Source of the DNA: Sideroxydans lithotrophicus
GTDB taxonomy: Bacteria; Pseudomonadota; Gammaproteobacteria; Burkholderiales; Sulfuriferulaceae
Direction: 5' to 3'
Assembly: GCA_022736605.1 (NCBI GenBank)
Contig: DZDB01000094.1
Span: 1 to 7,683 of the forward strand
Length of the DNA: 7,683 nucleotides
The notes below the pieces were generated by a model. The model worked only from the letters and a program-made list of their open reading frames with translations, was not told the DNA's origin and ran no database searches. A program made the translations under genes and the position numbers. Below, in pieces: positions 1 to 6,842 of the stretch. The first letter of the stretch is position 1; every line of letters starts with the position of its first letter.

Positions 1-146
1 AAGCACTCCAACTGGCGGTGTATCTGCATGGCGCGGCTGCCGATGCGCTGGTGGCGCGTGGCGTTGGGCCGGTGGGGTTGACGGCAGGTGAAGTGTTACG
101 AGCGGCGCGGGCGCTGTTGAATCAGACTGCGCAAACAGCGCGATAG
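1..146 (+). CDS. nnrD: ADP-dependent NAD(P)H-hydrate dehydratase, C-terminal end (partial)
   Basis: This is the 3' end of a gene that starts before the window. Frame 3 is open from base 3 to a TAG stop at 144-146 and encodes 47 residues. The peptide contains AVYLHGAAADALVARG and then a Leu/Ala-rich helix with LTAGEVLRAARALL. This resembles the C-terminus of the ribokinase-like NnrD/YjeF-C family, which has a conserved YLHG-x-AAD segment followed by a terminal helix. The family dehydrates the damaged S-form of NAD(P)H hydrate using ADP and works with the NnrE epimerase, often as a fused protein. The catalytic core lies outside the window, so the function rests on this tail alone. The gene is convergent with the diguanylate cyclase gene, with the repeat element between them. 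Confidence 0.72.
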   Translation, partial: ALQLAVYLHGAAADALVARGVGPVGLTAGEVLRAARALLNQTAQTAR

Positions 147-193
147 ACAGCCTAAAATCAGCCTTGATGGGCGCCAGTATCCGAACCCACTAT

Positions 194-328
194 TAACGAA
201 ACTTAAACATGGACAGGATTAACAGGATTTTTTACAGGATTTACAGGAATACCCAGTTGAATGCTGACTTTGCCTCAATCCTGTCAATCCTGGGAAATCC
301 TGTTAATCCTGTCCAATTTATTTCGTTA
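194..328. repeat. Intergenic inverted-repeat element made of 9-nt ACAGGATTN units
   Basis: The element lies between convergent genes. Its core is a perfect 20-bp inverted repeat, 211-230 against 295-314. Each arm continues inward as an imperfect array of 9-nt units. On the left these are ACAGGATTA (213-221), ACAGGATTT plus three extra T (222-233), ACAGGATTT (234-242) and ACAGGAATA (243-251). On the right the complementary units are caatcctgt (276-284), caatcctgg (285-293), aaatcctgt (295-303) and taatcctgt (304-312). The loop is about 24 nt (252-275). Outside the core, a second 8-bp inverted match, TAACGAAA (194-201) with TTTCGTTA (321-328), gives the element terminal-inverted-repeat-like ends. 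It carries no transposase. From memory, similar ACAGGATT-type repeats are scattered in many environmental proteobacterial genomes. It could act as a bidirectional transcription barrier or mRNA 3'-end stabiliser; this is inference. Confidence 0.85.
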
Positions 329-2134
329 TTTATGTGTTGCAATACTAGTCCTGTTTCTGCCCGCCGCTTTCGACGCGTAGAGCAGCTCATCTGCCTTCGA
401 AATCAGCGCATATAAATCTTTATAAGCAGTGCCGCTACTCACACCCAAACTGGCGGTAAATCCGGCAAGCTTGTCTTGTACAGGCAGATGAATTTCGGCA
501 ATGATATTCCGCAGGCGCTCTGCCATGACCAGTGCAGCATCCAATTGTGTTTCCGGTAACAGCAGCAAAAACTCCTCACCACCCCAACGCGCCAGGATAT
601 CGCCTTCCCTGGCGGCGCTCGTGAGGGCATTCGCGACCGCAACCAAGGCAGCATCGCCTACCGCATGACCATACTGATCGTTGATCGATTTGAAATGATC
701 AATATCAATCATGATTGCCGACAGCGGCTGCCGACGGTGCTGCGCAGAACGCCAGACTGGCAGGGCATTTTCCAGAAATGAACGCCGGTTATACAGGCCG
801 GTAAGCGGATCCCGTGCAGCCAGTTCGATGGCAAGTCTGTGTTCCCGGCGTATCAGCTGAAACTGGTTGGACAACGCCAACGCCAGCAACGTGGCATCGA
901 TCAGCATGCCGTACTCCACCGCCCGGTAGGTCCAGTCGTTGAATGGCAGCAAGCCCAGCACCGACAGCGCCGTGACCGAGGTGCCGACCATCGAGGCCAC
1001 CGAGGCAATCAGAAAATAGCGCGCATATCGATAGCCGGAATAAAGCGAAATAGTGCCGACCAGCAGCATGAGGAAGGAGAAAACACTGACAAAAACAAAG
1101 GCCACGAGCAAGGCATCGCGCTGACTTTGCACGAGCCATGCAGCTAGCAGCAGCGCCACAAATACCCCGCTTATCCGGACCAGCCAGCGGTGCATGCGCG
1201 GAAAATTTGACCGGGTATCAAGAAAACTGCGCGCAAAGCCCAACCCGATAACGCCATAGACAACCATCATCAGCGGAATAACCCAGCGTTGCAAGGTGAC
1301 GCTATCGGGCCAGAACCAGGCAAAGCCGTGTCCGGTGTAGGCAATGTTCAAGAGCAGGAAACACGCGATGAACCCCGCATAATACAGGTGGCTCTTGTTG
1401 CGCAATCCACTGTAGATCAGCAGGTTATAAGCCAGCAGCGCCAACAGATAGCCGTATAGAAAACCGTAGCCGTAAGCCTGATCTATCCGCCGTTGCACGA
1501 CGGCTTCGGTATCCATCAGATAAATGGGCAACACCATGGGATCCGGCGTGGCGATGCGCAGAAAAACCTGTGTCGTTCCCGGATCAAACCGGTGGTCCAC
1601 CGCAAAAAAACGTCCCGCTATCGGACGCATCCGGAAAGCATGGCTATCCCCAAGCTCGTAATGCTGGACCTGCTGTCGTTGAACAAAATAAATGTCTATC
1701 TGATCCAGCCACGCATTTTCAATGGATAACTGTCGTAGCAGCTGCGTATTGCCCGGGTTGATTAGCGAAAGATGTACCCAAACCGGACGTGAGCCGAGAC
1801 CAAACGCCAGGATTGCATTTTTTCCGGTACTGAATTGCCCCGCAGCAGCTTTGCGCATCGCGGCGTCCAGACTCAATACCGTACCGGATTCGCGCATATA
1901 CGTCGCATAAGTACCCAGCGGTACATCTGCTGGTATTCCAAGCAGTGAAACCGGACCGCCCGCCGCAACGGCGAGCCACGGGCTGCACAGGAACAACAGG
2001 CAAGCAGCCCGCAGCCCCAATCCATGCACAAGACGCAGCAAAGCACTGGGCTTGCGCCATAAATTAAAATGGGACGCTGAAACCAAACTGGTTATTGCTG
2101 CTGTTGCTGCTGTTGCACCTGCACCGACGGGCAC
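326..2134 (-). CDS. Membrane diguanylate cyclase, 7TMR-DISM sensor with GGDEF domain
   Basis: The 602-residue product makes cyclic di-GMP from two GTP at the inner membrane. A hydrophobic signal-like segment (about 41-57, ending AVA-AGG) precedes a periplasmic beta-rich domain (about 62-205) of the 7TMR-DISM extracellular type 2 kind, which may bind a carbohydrate-like ligand. Several transmembrane helices follow (about 222-425), then a GGDEF domain (about 439-602). The domain has DPLTGLYNRR at 442-451, metal-binding MIDIDHF around 475-481, and an intact GGEEF active site (518-522). An RxxD motif (REGD, 509-512) five residues before GGEEF is the usual inhibitory I-site, so product inhibition is expected. 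There is no EAL domain, so this looks like a synthase only. The start is uncertain: GTG at 2134 lies inside the upstream gene with no Shine-Dalgarno, TTG at 2086 sits just after that gene's stop, and GTG at 2029 would still leave a good signal peptide. The TAA stop (326-328) lies in the edge of the repeat element. Confidence 0.9.
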   Translation of the reverse strand: MPVGAGATAATAAITSLVSASHFNLWRKPSALLRLVHGLGLRAACLLFLCSPWLAVAAGGPVSLLGIPADVPLGTYATYMRESGTVLSLDAAMRKAAAGQFSTGKNAILAFGLGSRPVWVHLSLINPGNTQLLRQLSIENAWLDQIDIYFVQRQQVQHYELGDSHAFRMRPIAGRFFAVDHRFDPGTTQVFLRIATPDPMVLPIYLMDTEAVVQRRIDQAYGYGFLYGYLLALLAYNLLIYSGLRNKSHLYYAGFIACFLLLNIAYTGHGFAWFWPDSVTLQRWVIPLMMVVYGVIGLGFARSFLDTRSNFPRMHRWLVRISGVFVALLLAAWLVQSQRDALLVAFVFVSVFSFLMLLVGTISLYSGYRYARYFLIASVASMVGTSVTALSVLGLLPFNDWTYRAVEYGMLIDATLLALALSNQFQLIRREHRLAIELAARDPLTGLYNRRSFLENALPVWRSAQHRRQPLSAIMIDIDHFKSINDQYGHAVGDAALVAVANALTSAAREGDILARWGGEEFLLLLPETQLDAALVMAERLRNIIAEIHLPVQDKLAGFTASLGVSSGTAYKDLYALISKADELLYASKAAGRNRTSIATHK

Positions 2135-2310
2135 GGCACGCTGCCATACGAGCAGAACACGCAGCAGTCACCGGTTTCAGGTTTGAGCAGGGTATGGCAG
2201 GCGCTGCATTCGTAGTACCACTGGCAAGCATCGGTGGGCATGGTTTCCAGTTTGGCATGGCCGCAGTGCGGGCACGTCAGGGTGGATTGCAGCTTGGGTT
2301 CAAACGGCAT
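2092..2310 (-). CDS. Small cysteine-rich GDCCVxC-type protein
   Basis: This encodes 72 residues with nine cysteines. CPHC (13-16) and CSAC (35-38) look like paired zinc-ribbon knuckles. They are followed by the signature GDCCVFC (47-53), then SYGSVPCP with Cys60, and a tail ending in seven glutamines. It has no signal peptide or membrane helix, so it is probably cytoplasmic. The sequence matches a small family I recall being annotated as GDCCVxC domain-containing (seleno)protein, in which some relatives use selenocysteine. Here every such position is an ordinary Cys codon. The function is unknown; metal binding or thiol redox chemistry is a reasonable inference. ATG at 2310 is preferred over an upstream in-frame start at 2349, because MPFEPKLQS matches the family N-terminus as I remember it and the longer start would lie well inside galU. 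The gene overlaps the galU stop by 11 nt, which implies translational coupling. Confidence 0.82.
   Translation of the reverse strand: MPFEPKLQSTLTCPHCGHAKLETMPTDACQWYYECSACHTLLKPETGDCCVFCSYGSVPCPSVQVQQQQQQQ
2095..2115 (-). repeat. CAA/CAG trinucleotide tract (9-bp period) at a gene junction
   Basis: Seven glutamine codons alternate as CAA CAG CAG CAA CAG CAG CAA on the minus strand. This gives two 9-bp units plus one codon, directly before the TAA of the small cysteine-rich gene. If the diguanylate cyclase starts at GTG 2134, the same bases are read in another frame as Ala/Thr (ATAATAA-like). Such tracts can change length by replication slippage. Changes of three nucleotides would keep both frames but alter the glutamine tail and the spacing between the two genes. 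Confidence 0.8.
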
Positions 2311-3184
2311 TTTTTTCACGCAGCGATTCCAGGTAGGCACCGAATTCATCGCGTACTTCCGGATGTTTCAATGCGTATTCGACGGTGGCTTTAAGATAGC
2401 CCAGCTTGTTGCCGCAGTCGTAGCGTATGCCTTTGAACTCGTACGCCATCACCTGTTGTTCGGCGAGCAGCGCGGCAATCGCGTCGGTCAGCTGGATCTC
2501 ACCGCCGGCGCCGGGTTTGATGTTTTCGATGTGATGGAATATGCGTGGGGTGAGGATATAGCGTCCGACCACGCCCAACGTTGACGGCGCGTTTTCCGGC
2601 TTGGGCTTTTCCACAATTGAGCTGACTTTGTGCAGGCCGTCGGACAGCGGCGTGGCAGCGACGATGCCGTACTGATTGGTTTCTTCCGGCGCGACGTTCT
2701 GCACGCCCAATATCGAGCAATGGTAATAATTGTACAAATCCGTCATTTGTTTCATCACCGGCGGCTCGCCATCGAGCAGGTCATCGGCCAGCAGCACGGC
2801 AAACGGCTCATCACCAATTACCGGTTTGGCGCACAGCACGGCATGTCCCAACCCGAGTGCTTCAGCCTGGCGGATATAAATACAGTTGACGTGCGATGGC
2901 AGGATGTTGCGCACCAGTTCGAGCATGCGCAGTTTGCCGCGCGCTTCCAGCTCGGTTTCCAGCTCGTAGGCTTTGTCGAAGTGATCGGGAATGGCGCGCT
3001 TGCTGCGACCGGTGACGAAAACAAGATCGGTAATCCCGGCGGCCACCGCTTCTTCAACCGCGTACTGAATCAAGGGTTTGTCTACAATCGGCAACATTTC
3101 CTTGGGGCTGGCCTTGGTGGCGGGCAAGAACCGTGTACCCATGCCCGCAACTGGAAATACCGCCTTGGTGATTTGGTTTTTCAT
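2300..3184 (-). CDS. galU: UTP--glucose-1-phosphate uridylyltransferase
   Basis: The 294-residue enzyme converts UTP and glucose 1-phosphate to UDP-glucose and pyrophosphate. UDP-glucose feeds LPS, exopolysaccharide and galactose metabolism in the cytoplasm. The nucleotide-binding signature GMGTRFLPATKASPKEML spans residues 14-31. It is followed by EALGLGHAVLCAKP (108-121), the metal-site LLADDLL (131-137), SSIVEKPKP (188-196), GGEIQLTDAI (227-236) and YDCGNKLGYLKA (255-266). These are the expected GalU-family blocks in order, and the length is normal. ATG at 3184 is well supported: a GAGAGG-type Shine-Dalgarno lies about 6 nt upstream, the clearest ribosome binding site in this gene train. 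The gene follows ligA after 30 nt, and its stop overlaps the start of the small cysteine-rich gene. Its position ahead of a c-di-GMP synthase gene is suggestive, since c-di-GMP often controls polysaccharide output. Confidence 0.96.
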   Translation of the reverse strand: MKNQITKAVFPVAGMGTRFLPATKASPKEMLPIVDKPLIQYAVEEAVAAGITDLVFVTGRSKRAIPDHFDKAYELETELEARGKLRMLELVRNILPSHVNCIYIRQAEALGLGHAVLCAKPVIGDEPFAVLLADDLLDGEPPVMKQMTDLYNYYHCSILGVQNVAPEETNQYGIVAATPLSDGLHKVSSIVEKPKPENAPSTLGVVGRYILTPRIFHHIENIKPGAGGEIQLTDAIAALLAEQQVMAYEFKGIRYDCGNKLGYLKATVEYALKHPEVRDEFGAYLESLREKNAV

Positions 3185-3214
3185 GCTTTCCCTCTCGTTT
3201 GTATGATCTTGCTA

Positions 3215-5242
3215 TCAACTACTGCATGCTTCAAGAAGCACAATCAATGCCATTTCATCGAGTATTGTCAGTCCCAATTCCTGCGCTTTGATGAATTTGC
3301 TGCCTGGTTCTGCGCCCACCACCACATAATCTGTTTTTGCCGAGATACTGCCCACCACTTTACCGCCCAATGCCTCGATTTTCGCCTTGGCCTCATCACG
3401 ACTCAAGTTGGGCAGCGTGCCTGTCAGTACAAAACGTTTGCCGGTGATACCTGTGGCGGGCGCCTGCGCCACTGCCGATCCTTCTGGCCAATGCACACCG
3501 CTGGCACGCAACAGCTCGATCACAGTGCGATTATGCAATTCGGCAAAGAACTGCAAGATGGCGCTTGCCACCACTGGCCCCACATCGGGCACCCGTTGTA
3601 ACGCGGCTTCGTCTGCCGTCATCAAGGCATCCAGATTGCCAAAATAGCGCGCCAGATCCTTTGCGGTTTGCTCGCCCACGTTGCGTATGCCCAAGGCATA
3701 AATGAAACGCGCCAGCGTGGTGTGCTTGCTGTGTTCAATGGCAACCAGTAAATTCTGCGCCGATTTTTCAGCCATACGGTCAAGATTCGCCAGGCTCAAT
3801 ACCCCGAGCCGGTACAAGTCTGCCGGACTATGCACCAGACCACTATCGATCATTTGGTCAATGAGTTTTTCACCCAGGCCATCAATGTCCATCGCACGGC
3901 GGCTGGCAAAATGCCGCAGCGCCTGCTTGCGCTGCGCCGGGCAAAACAGGCCGCCCGTGCAGCGTGACGCGGCTTCATCCGGCAAACGCTCGACGTGTGA
4001 GCCGCACACCGGGCAGGTCGTCGGCATGACAAATTCACGCGCATCGACCGGACGACGTGACAGCACCACAGCCACCACTTCCGGAATCACGTCGCCGGCA
4101 CGGCGGACGCTGACACTATCCCCGATACGAACGTCCTTGCGGCGAATTTCATCCTCGTTATGCAGCGTGGCGTTGGTCACCGTGACACCGCCGACGAACA
4201 CGGGTGCCAGCCGCGCGACTGGCGTCAGCACGCCAGTGCGGCCCACCTGTACATCGATATCGAGCACCTGCGACAAGGCTTCTTCTGCCGGAAATTTATG
4301 CGCAATGGCAAAACGCGGTGCGCGTGCGACGAAGCCGAGCCGGGTTTGCAATGCCAGGTCATTGACCTTGTACACCACGCCGTCGATGTCATAGGGCAGC
4401 TGCGCGCGCTGCACGCCAATCTGTTGGTAATAATCCAGCAAACCTTTCGCACCGTACACCACGGCGCGCTCGCGGGCGACCGGCAGGTGCAAATCGGCAA
4501 GCTGCTGCATGCTGGCAGCGTGCGTGGCAGGCACCGGCCAGCCGTCGACTGCACCGACGCCGTAGGCAAAAAAATGCAGCGGGCGGGTCGCCGTGATGCG
4601 TGGGTCCAGCTGGCGCAATGAACCGGCGGCGGCGTTGCGCGGATTGGCGAACAGCTTGTCGCCACGTGCGCCTTGCTGTGCATTGAGGGCAGCGAAATCA
4701 GCCTTGAGCATCAGCACTTCGCCGCGCACTTCCAGCACGGCGGGCAAGCTGGTACCCGCCAGCCGCATCGGAATGGCGCGAATCGTGCGCAAGTTGGCCG
4801 TCACGTCTTCGCCCGTGGTGCCATCACCACGCGTAGCACCTTGCACGAACACGCCGTTTTCATAGCGCAGACTGATCGCGAGCCCATCAAATTTGGGTTC
4901 GACGGCATATTCGATCAGCGCCTGACCTGTGCCTTCACGGCAGCGCCGGTCGAATGCGTCAACCTCAGCGGCTTCAAAAGCATTATTGAGCGACAGCATT
5001 GGTACGCGATGGCTGATTTGGGAAAACGCAGACAACGGCGCCGTGCCGACACGCTGGGTCGGGGAATCCGGTGTAATGAGCGCAGGGTAACGGGTTTCGA
5101 GCGCCTGCAATTCACGCAGCAACTGATCATAAGTGGCGTCGGGAATTTCCGGCGCGTCGAGCGCGTAATACAGGTAATTATGGTGTTCGATTTCGGTGCG
5201 CAATTGCTGCGCCCGCTGTGATGCCAGACTGGCCTCGTCCAT
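3215..5242 (-). CDS. ligA: NAD-dependent DNA ligase
   Basis: The 675-residue ligase seals nicks in duplex DNA during replication and repair, using NAD+ as adenylate donor. All family modules are visible. An N-terminal Ia domain (about 1-65) contains the HNYLYYALDAPEIPDATYD segment. The adenylation domain carries the active-site KFDG with nucleophilic Lys117, and SLNNAF at 84-89. An OB-fold follows (about 318-400, with VGRTGVLTPVA). A zinc finger has Cys410, Cys413, Cys428 and Cys434. The helix-hairpin-helix region spans about 445-580, and a C-terminal BRCT domain (about 596-670) contains GKRFVLTGTL. The length is standard and nothing is broken. The ATG at 5242 shares its A with the TGA stop of zipA (TGATG), indicating translational re-initiation. 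No Shine-Dalgarno is obvious, in keeping with coupling. The zipA-ligA pairing is common in proteobacteria. Confidence 0.98.
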   Translation of the reverse strand: MDEASLASQRAQQLRTEIEHHNYLYYALDAPEIPDATYDQLLRELQALETRYPALITPDSPTQRVGTAPLSAFSQISHRVPMLSLNNAFEAAEVDAFDRRCREGTGQALIEYAVEPKFDGLAISLRYENGVFVQGATRGDGTTGEDVTANLRTIRAIPMRLAGTSLPAVLEVRGEVLMLKADFAALNAQQGARGDKLFANPRNAAAGSLRQLDPRITATRPLHFFAYGVGAVDGWPVPATHAASMQQLADLHLPVARERAVVYGAKGLLDYYQQIGVQRAQLPYDIDGVVYKVNDLALQTRLGFVARAPRFAIAHKFPAEEALSQVLDIDVQVGRTGVLTPVARLAPVFVGGVTVTNATLHNEDEIRRKDVRIGDSVSVRRAGDVIPEVVAVVLSRRPVDAREFVMPTTCPVCGSHVERLPDEAASRCTGGLFCPAQRKQALRHFASRRAMDIDGLGEKLIDQMIDSGLVHSPADLYRLGVLSLANLDRMAEKSAQNLLVAIEHSKHTTLARFIYALGIRNVGEQTAKDLARYFGNLDALMTADEAALQRVPDVGPVVASAILQFFAELHNRTVIELLRASGVHWPEGSAVAQAPATGITGKRFVLTGTLPNLSRDEAKAKIEALGGKVVGSISAKTDYVVVGAEPGSKFIKAQELGLTILDEMALIVLLEACSS

Positions 5243-6468
5243 CAGCTGAATAACCGCAGGGCGCGCTCCCCGCCACCCGGTATGCCATATTCCTCCATGC
5301 GCCTGTAGATGTGCGCAAGCTGGGCGCGGATTTTGTCGATGCCAGCCTGGGTCAGCGGACGGATATTGTCATCCACCAATTGGCCGGCGAGCTGCTCGGT
5401 CAACGCATGCGCCAGCGACGTCATCTGATCGAACGCAGCCAGGCCATCGGCCACACGCGGCAGATCGAATAACAGGGTGATGCCGTGTGTGGTCAATTGC
5501 GCAGCGGTGGCATCAGAAAACGCTGCCGATTCGTGATTACACAATGAATACGTGGTCTCCTGCTGCGCATTGCGCATCTGGTATACGCCGTCCTTGCCCA
5601 GTAGCATGCCCGCCGCTTCGGCGAGCTCTGCGATGCGGCTACCCGAGAAGACTTCATTGCCACGGCTTACCACATTCAGGCCAATCAGCACGTCGACATC
5701 GACGCAAAACAGATCGAGTTCGCCTGCGCGTTGCAAAGCCGCCGCAATATCCGGGCACTCGGCTACGCCGTTATAACGGCTTGCCAGTTGCCGTGTCTGG
5801 TTACACACCTGCACCAGCTGCTCTTCACTCACCGCGCCGTTGCGGTCGGCCAGCTGCAGCACCAGCGCGACTTCGGTATAGGCGTCTTCACGCCAGCCCG
5901 CAATACTTTCCCAAGCGCCCGAATTAAGGTTGTAACCCCACCAATGCAAGGCTTTGCCCGCGTGGCGCAGCTGCTCCATGACTGCATTCATCGCAGAACC
6001 GGGGATCGCATCCAGTGCATGAATGCGCACTTCGAAATCCACCATGGCATCCGCCGGACTGGCAGGCAGTTCAGCGCGTGATACCGGGGATGGCGCTGGC
6101 GTTTGCATCGCCGGTTCGACTGGCACGGATGACACGTCGTGTTCGCGCAACGCGCGCAAGTCCGGCATTGGCTCGGTGATGACCGTTTCGCGCCCTGCCG
6201 GGGTGATGGCAGGTACCGGCTTCAGATCGTCAACGGCAATTTGCGGATCAATCCGGGTCGGTAAGGAAGGCTCAACGGCCGCGCGCTGCGTAAGGGAATT
6301 CGCAGCACGGTCAGCTACGGCACTGCTGCGCAGCAATACATCTTCCTGCTGCTGAAACAGGTCTTGCGACTGGCTACGATATTTTCTTTCCTGCAACCAG
6401 TTGTACAAGACAATCGCCACAACAACCACAACAGCGACCACGATCAGGCTGATTTGCAATGGATTCAT
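5242..6468 (-). CDS. zipA: Cell division protein ZipA
   Basis: The 408-residue divisome protein tethers FtsZ filaments to the inner membrane. It has an N-terminal membrane anchor (about 5-22, rich in Val/Ile, facing the periplasm with a very short N-terminus) and a basic stretch just after it (QERKYRSQ). A long Pro/Ala-rich, low-complexity linker follows (about 32-142). The C-terminal FtsZ-binding domain has its typical core at about 250-390, including DLFCVDVDVLIGL, TTYSLCNHE, GITLLFDLPRV, and a terminal block with QLVDDNIRPLTQAGIDKIRAQL. The fold-level order matches the ZipA C-terminal family, but sequence similarity to the E. coli protein looks low, so relatives may be labelled only as ZipA-like. 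The residues at 143-249 (FEVRIHALDAIPG onwards) precede this core and resemble an extended betaproteobacterial form. Its ATG overlaps the ftsB stop as ATGA, and its TGA overlaps the ligA start. Confidence 0.9.
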   Translation of the reverse strand: MNPLQISLIVVAVVVVVAIVLYNWLQERKYRSQSQDLFQQQEDVLLRSSAVADRAANSLTQRAAVEPSLPTRIDPQIAVDDLKPVPAITPAGRETVITEPMPDLRALREHDVSSVPVEPAMQTPAPSPVSRAELPASPADAMVDFEVRIHALDAIPGSAMNAVMEQLRHAGKALHWWGYNLNSGAWESIAGWREDAYTEVALVLQLADRNGAVSEEQLVQVCNQTRQLASRYNGVAECPDIAAALQRAGELDLFCVDVDVLIGLNVVSRGNEVFSGSRIAELAEAAGMLLGKDGVYQMRNAQQETTYSLCNHESAAFSDATAAQLTTHGITLLFDLPRVADGLAAFDQMTSLAHALTEQLAGQLVDDNIRPLTQAGIDKIRAQLAHIYRRMEEYGIPGGGERALRLFS

Positions 6469-6824
6469 CTTTGGCTACCGTCTCCCGTGCCGCCTTGCGA
6501 CACCTGCAGTTTATTGTTGCCGCGTTGTGCAGCCGGTATTGCCACCGCCTGCCCGGGCTTGAGCACCTGAAAAAACACCTCGTCGTTGCCGATCATGCCA
6601 AGCTCATTGCGCGCGCGCTCGCCAATTGCATCCAGCCCTTGCTTGAGATCGCTGACTTCAGCGTCCATCGCGGCGTTGCGCGCGACCAGTTTGGCATTGA
6701 CCTGTTGCTGGTCGCGCAACAGCCGACCATTATCCGAGACCTGCATCCAGCCACCCTTGCCAAACCACAACGGGTACTGCAAGACCAGCAGCAACGATAA
6801 CAGAACCCAGGTCATCGAGCGCAT
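6465..6824 (-). CDS. ftsB: Cell division protein FtsB
   Basis: The 119-residue bitopic membrane protein belongs to the FtsQ-FtsB-FtsL subcomplex, which controls septal peptidoglycan synthesis. It has an N-terminal transmembrane segment (about 5-21, VLLSLLLVLQYPLWFG) with a short cytoplasmic head. A periplasmic coiled coil follows (about 33-62). The diagnostic block GLDAIGERARNELGMI (63-78) and DEVFF (81-85) are clear. A Gly/Gln-rich tail after residue 93 makes it somewhat longer than the roughly 103-residue E. coli protein. The start is ATG at 6824; Met4 (6815) is also possible, and neither has a strong Shine-Dalgarno. The gene follows eno by 18 nt, an arrangement known across many beta- and gammaproteobacteria, and overlaps zipA by 4 nt. 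Confidence 0.93.
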   Translation of the reverse strand: MRSMTWVLLSLLLVLQYPLWFGKGGWMQVSDNGRLLRDQQQVNAKLVARNAAMDAEVSDLKQGLDAIGERARNELGMIGNDEVFFQVLKPGQAVAIPAAQRGNNKLQVSQGGTGDGSQR

Positions 6825-6842
6825 GACGGCGGCGTACCGGAC

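Noticed and set aside
147..193. Rho-independent terminator directly after the nnrD-like gene
   Set aside because: No stable GC-rich stem followed by a T run is visible in this stretch. Any termination would have to involve the repeat element further on.
211..314. Possible CRISPR array
   Set aside because: The repeated unit is only 9 nt, the copies are contiguous with no unique spacers, and the two arms are in opposite orientation.
209..415. 68-residue plus-strand ORF across the intergenic repeat
   Set aside because: Its NRIFYRIYRN-like sequence simply reflects the 9-nt repeat read as three-codon units, and it runs on antisense to the cyclase C-terminus. It has no Shine-Dalgarno or recognisable domain.
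1719..2060. Minus-strand ATG ORF (113 codons) overlapping the cyclase N-terminus
   Set aside because: The ATG at 2060 is attractive but out of frame with the cyclase. The cyclase frame carries the signal peptide and conserved periplasmic domain through this stretch, so a frameshift is not needed.
2152..2172. Selenocysteine codon in the GDCCVFC signature
   Set aside because: All positions of the signature read as Cys codons with no in-frame TGA, so this copy is not a selenoprotein at that site.
3185..3214. Possible promoter in the ligA-galU gap
   Set aside because: A TTGATA-like hexamer is present but no -10 box lies at suitable spacing within the 30-nt gap. Only the galU Shine-Dalgarno is convincing.
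2630..3601. Long plus-strand ORF (323 codons) opposite galU and the end of ligA
   Set aside because: It is antisense to two clearly identified genes, spans their junction, and its translation is rich in His/Gln/Arg with no recognisable motif. It is a shadow of GC-biased codon usage.
3702..5221. Several plus-strand ORFs of 90-230 codons opposite ligA
   Set aside because: ligA is intact with all expected domains on the other strand. The antisense translations are Ser/Arg/Thr-rich or His/Arg-rich shadows without family features.
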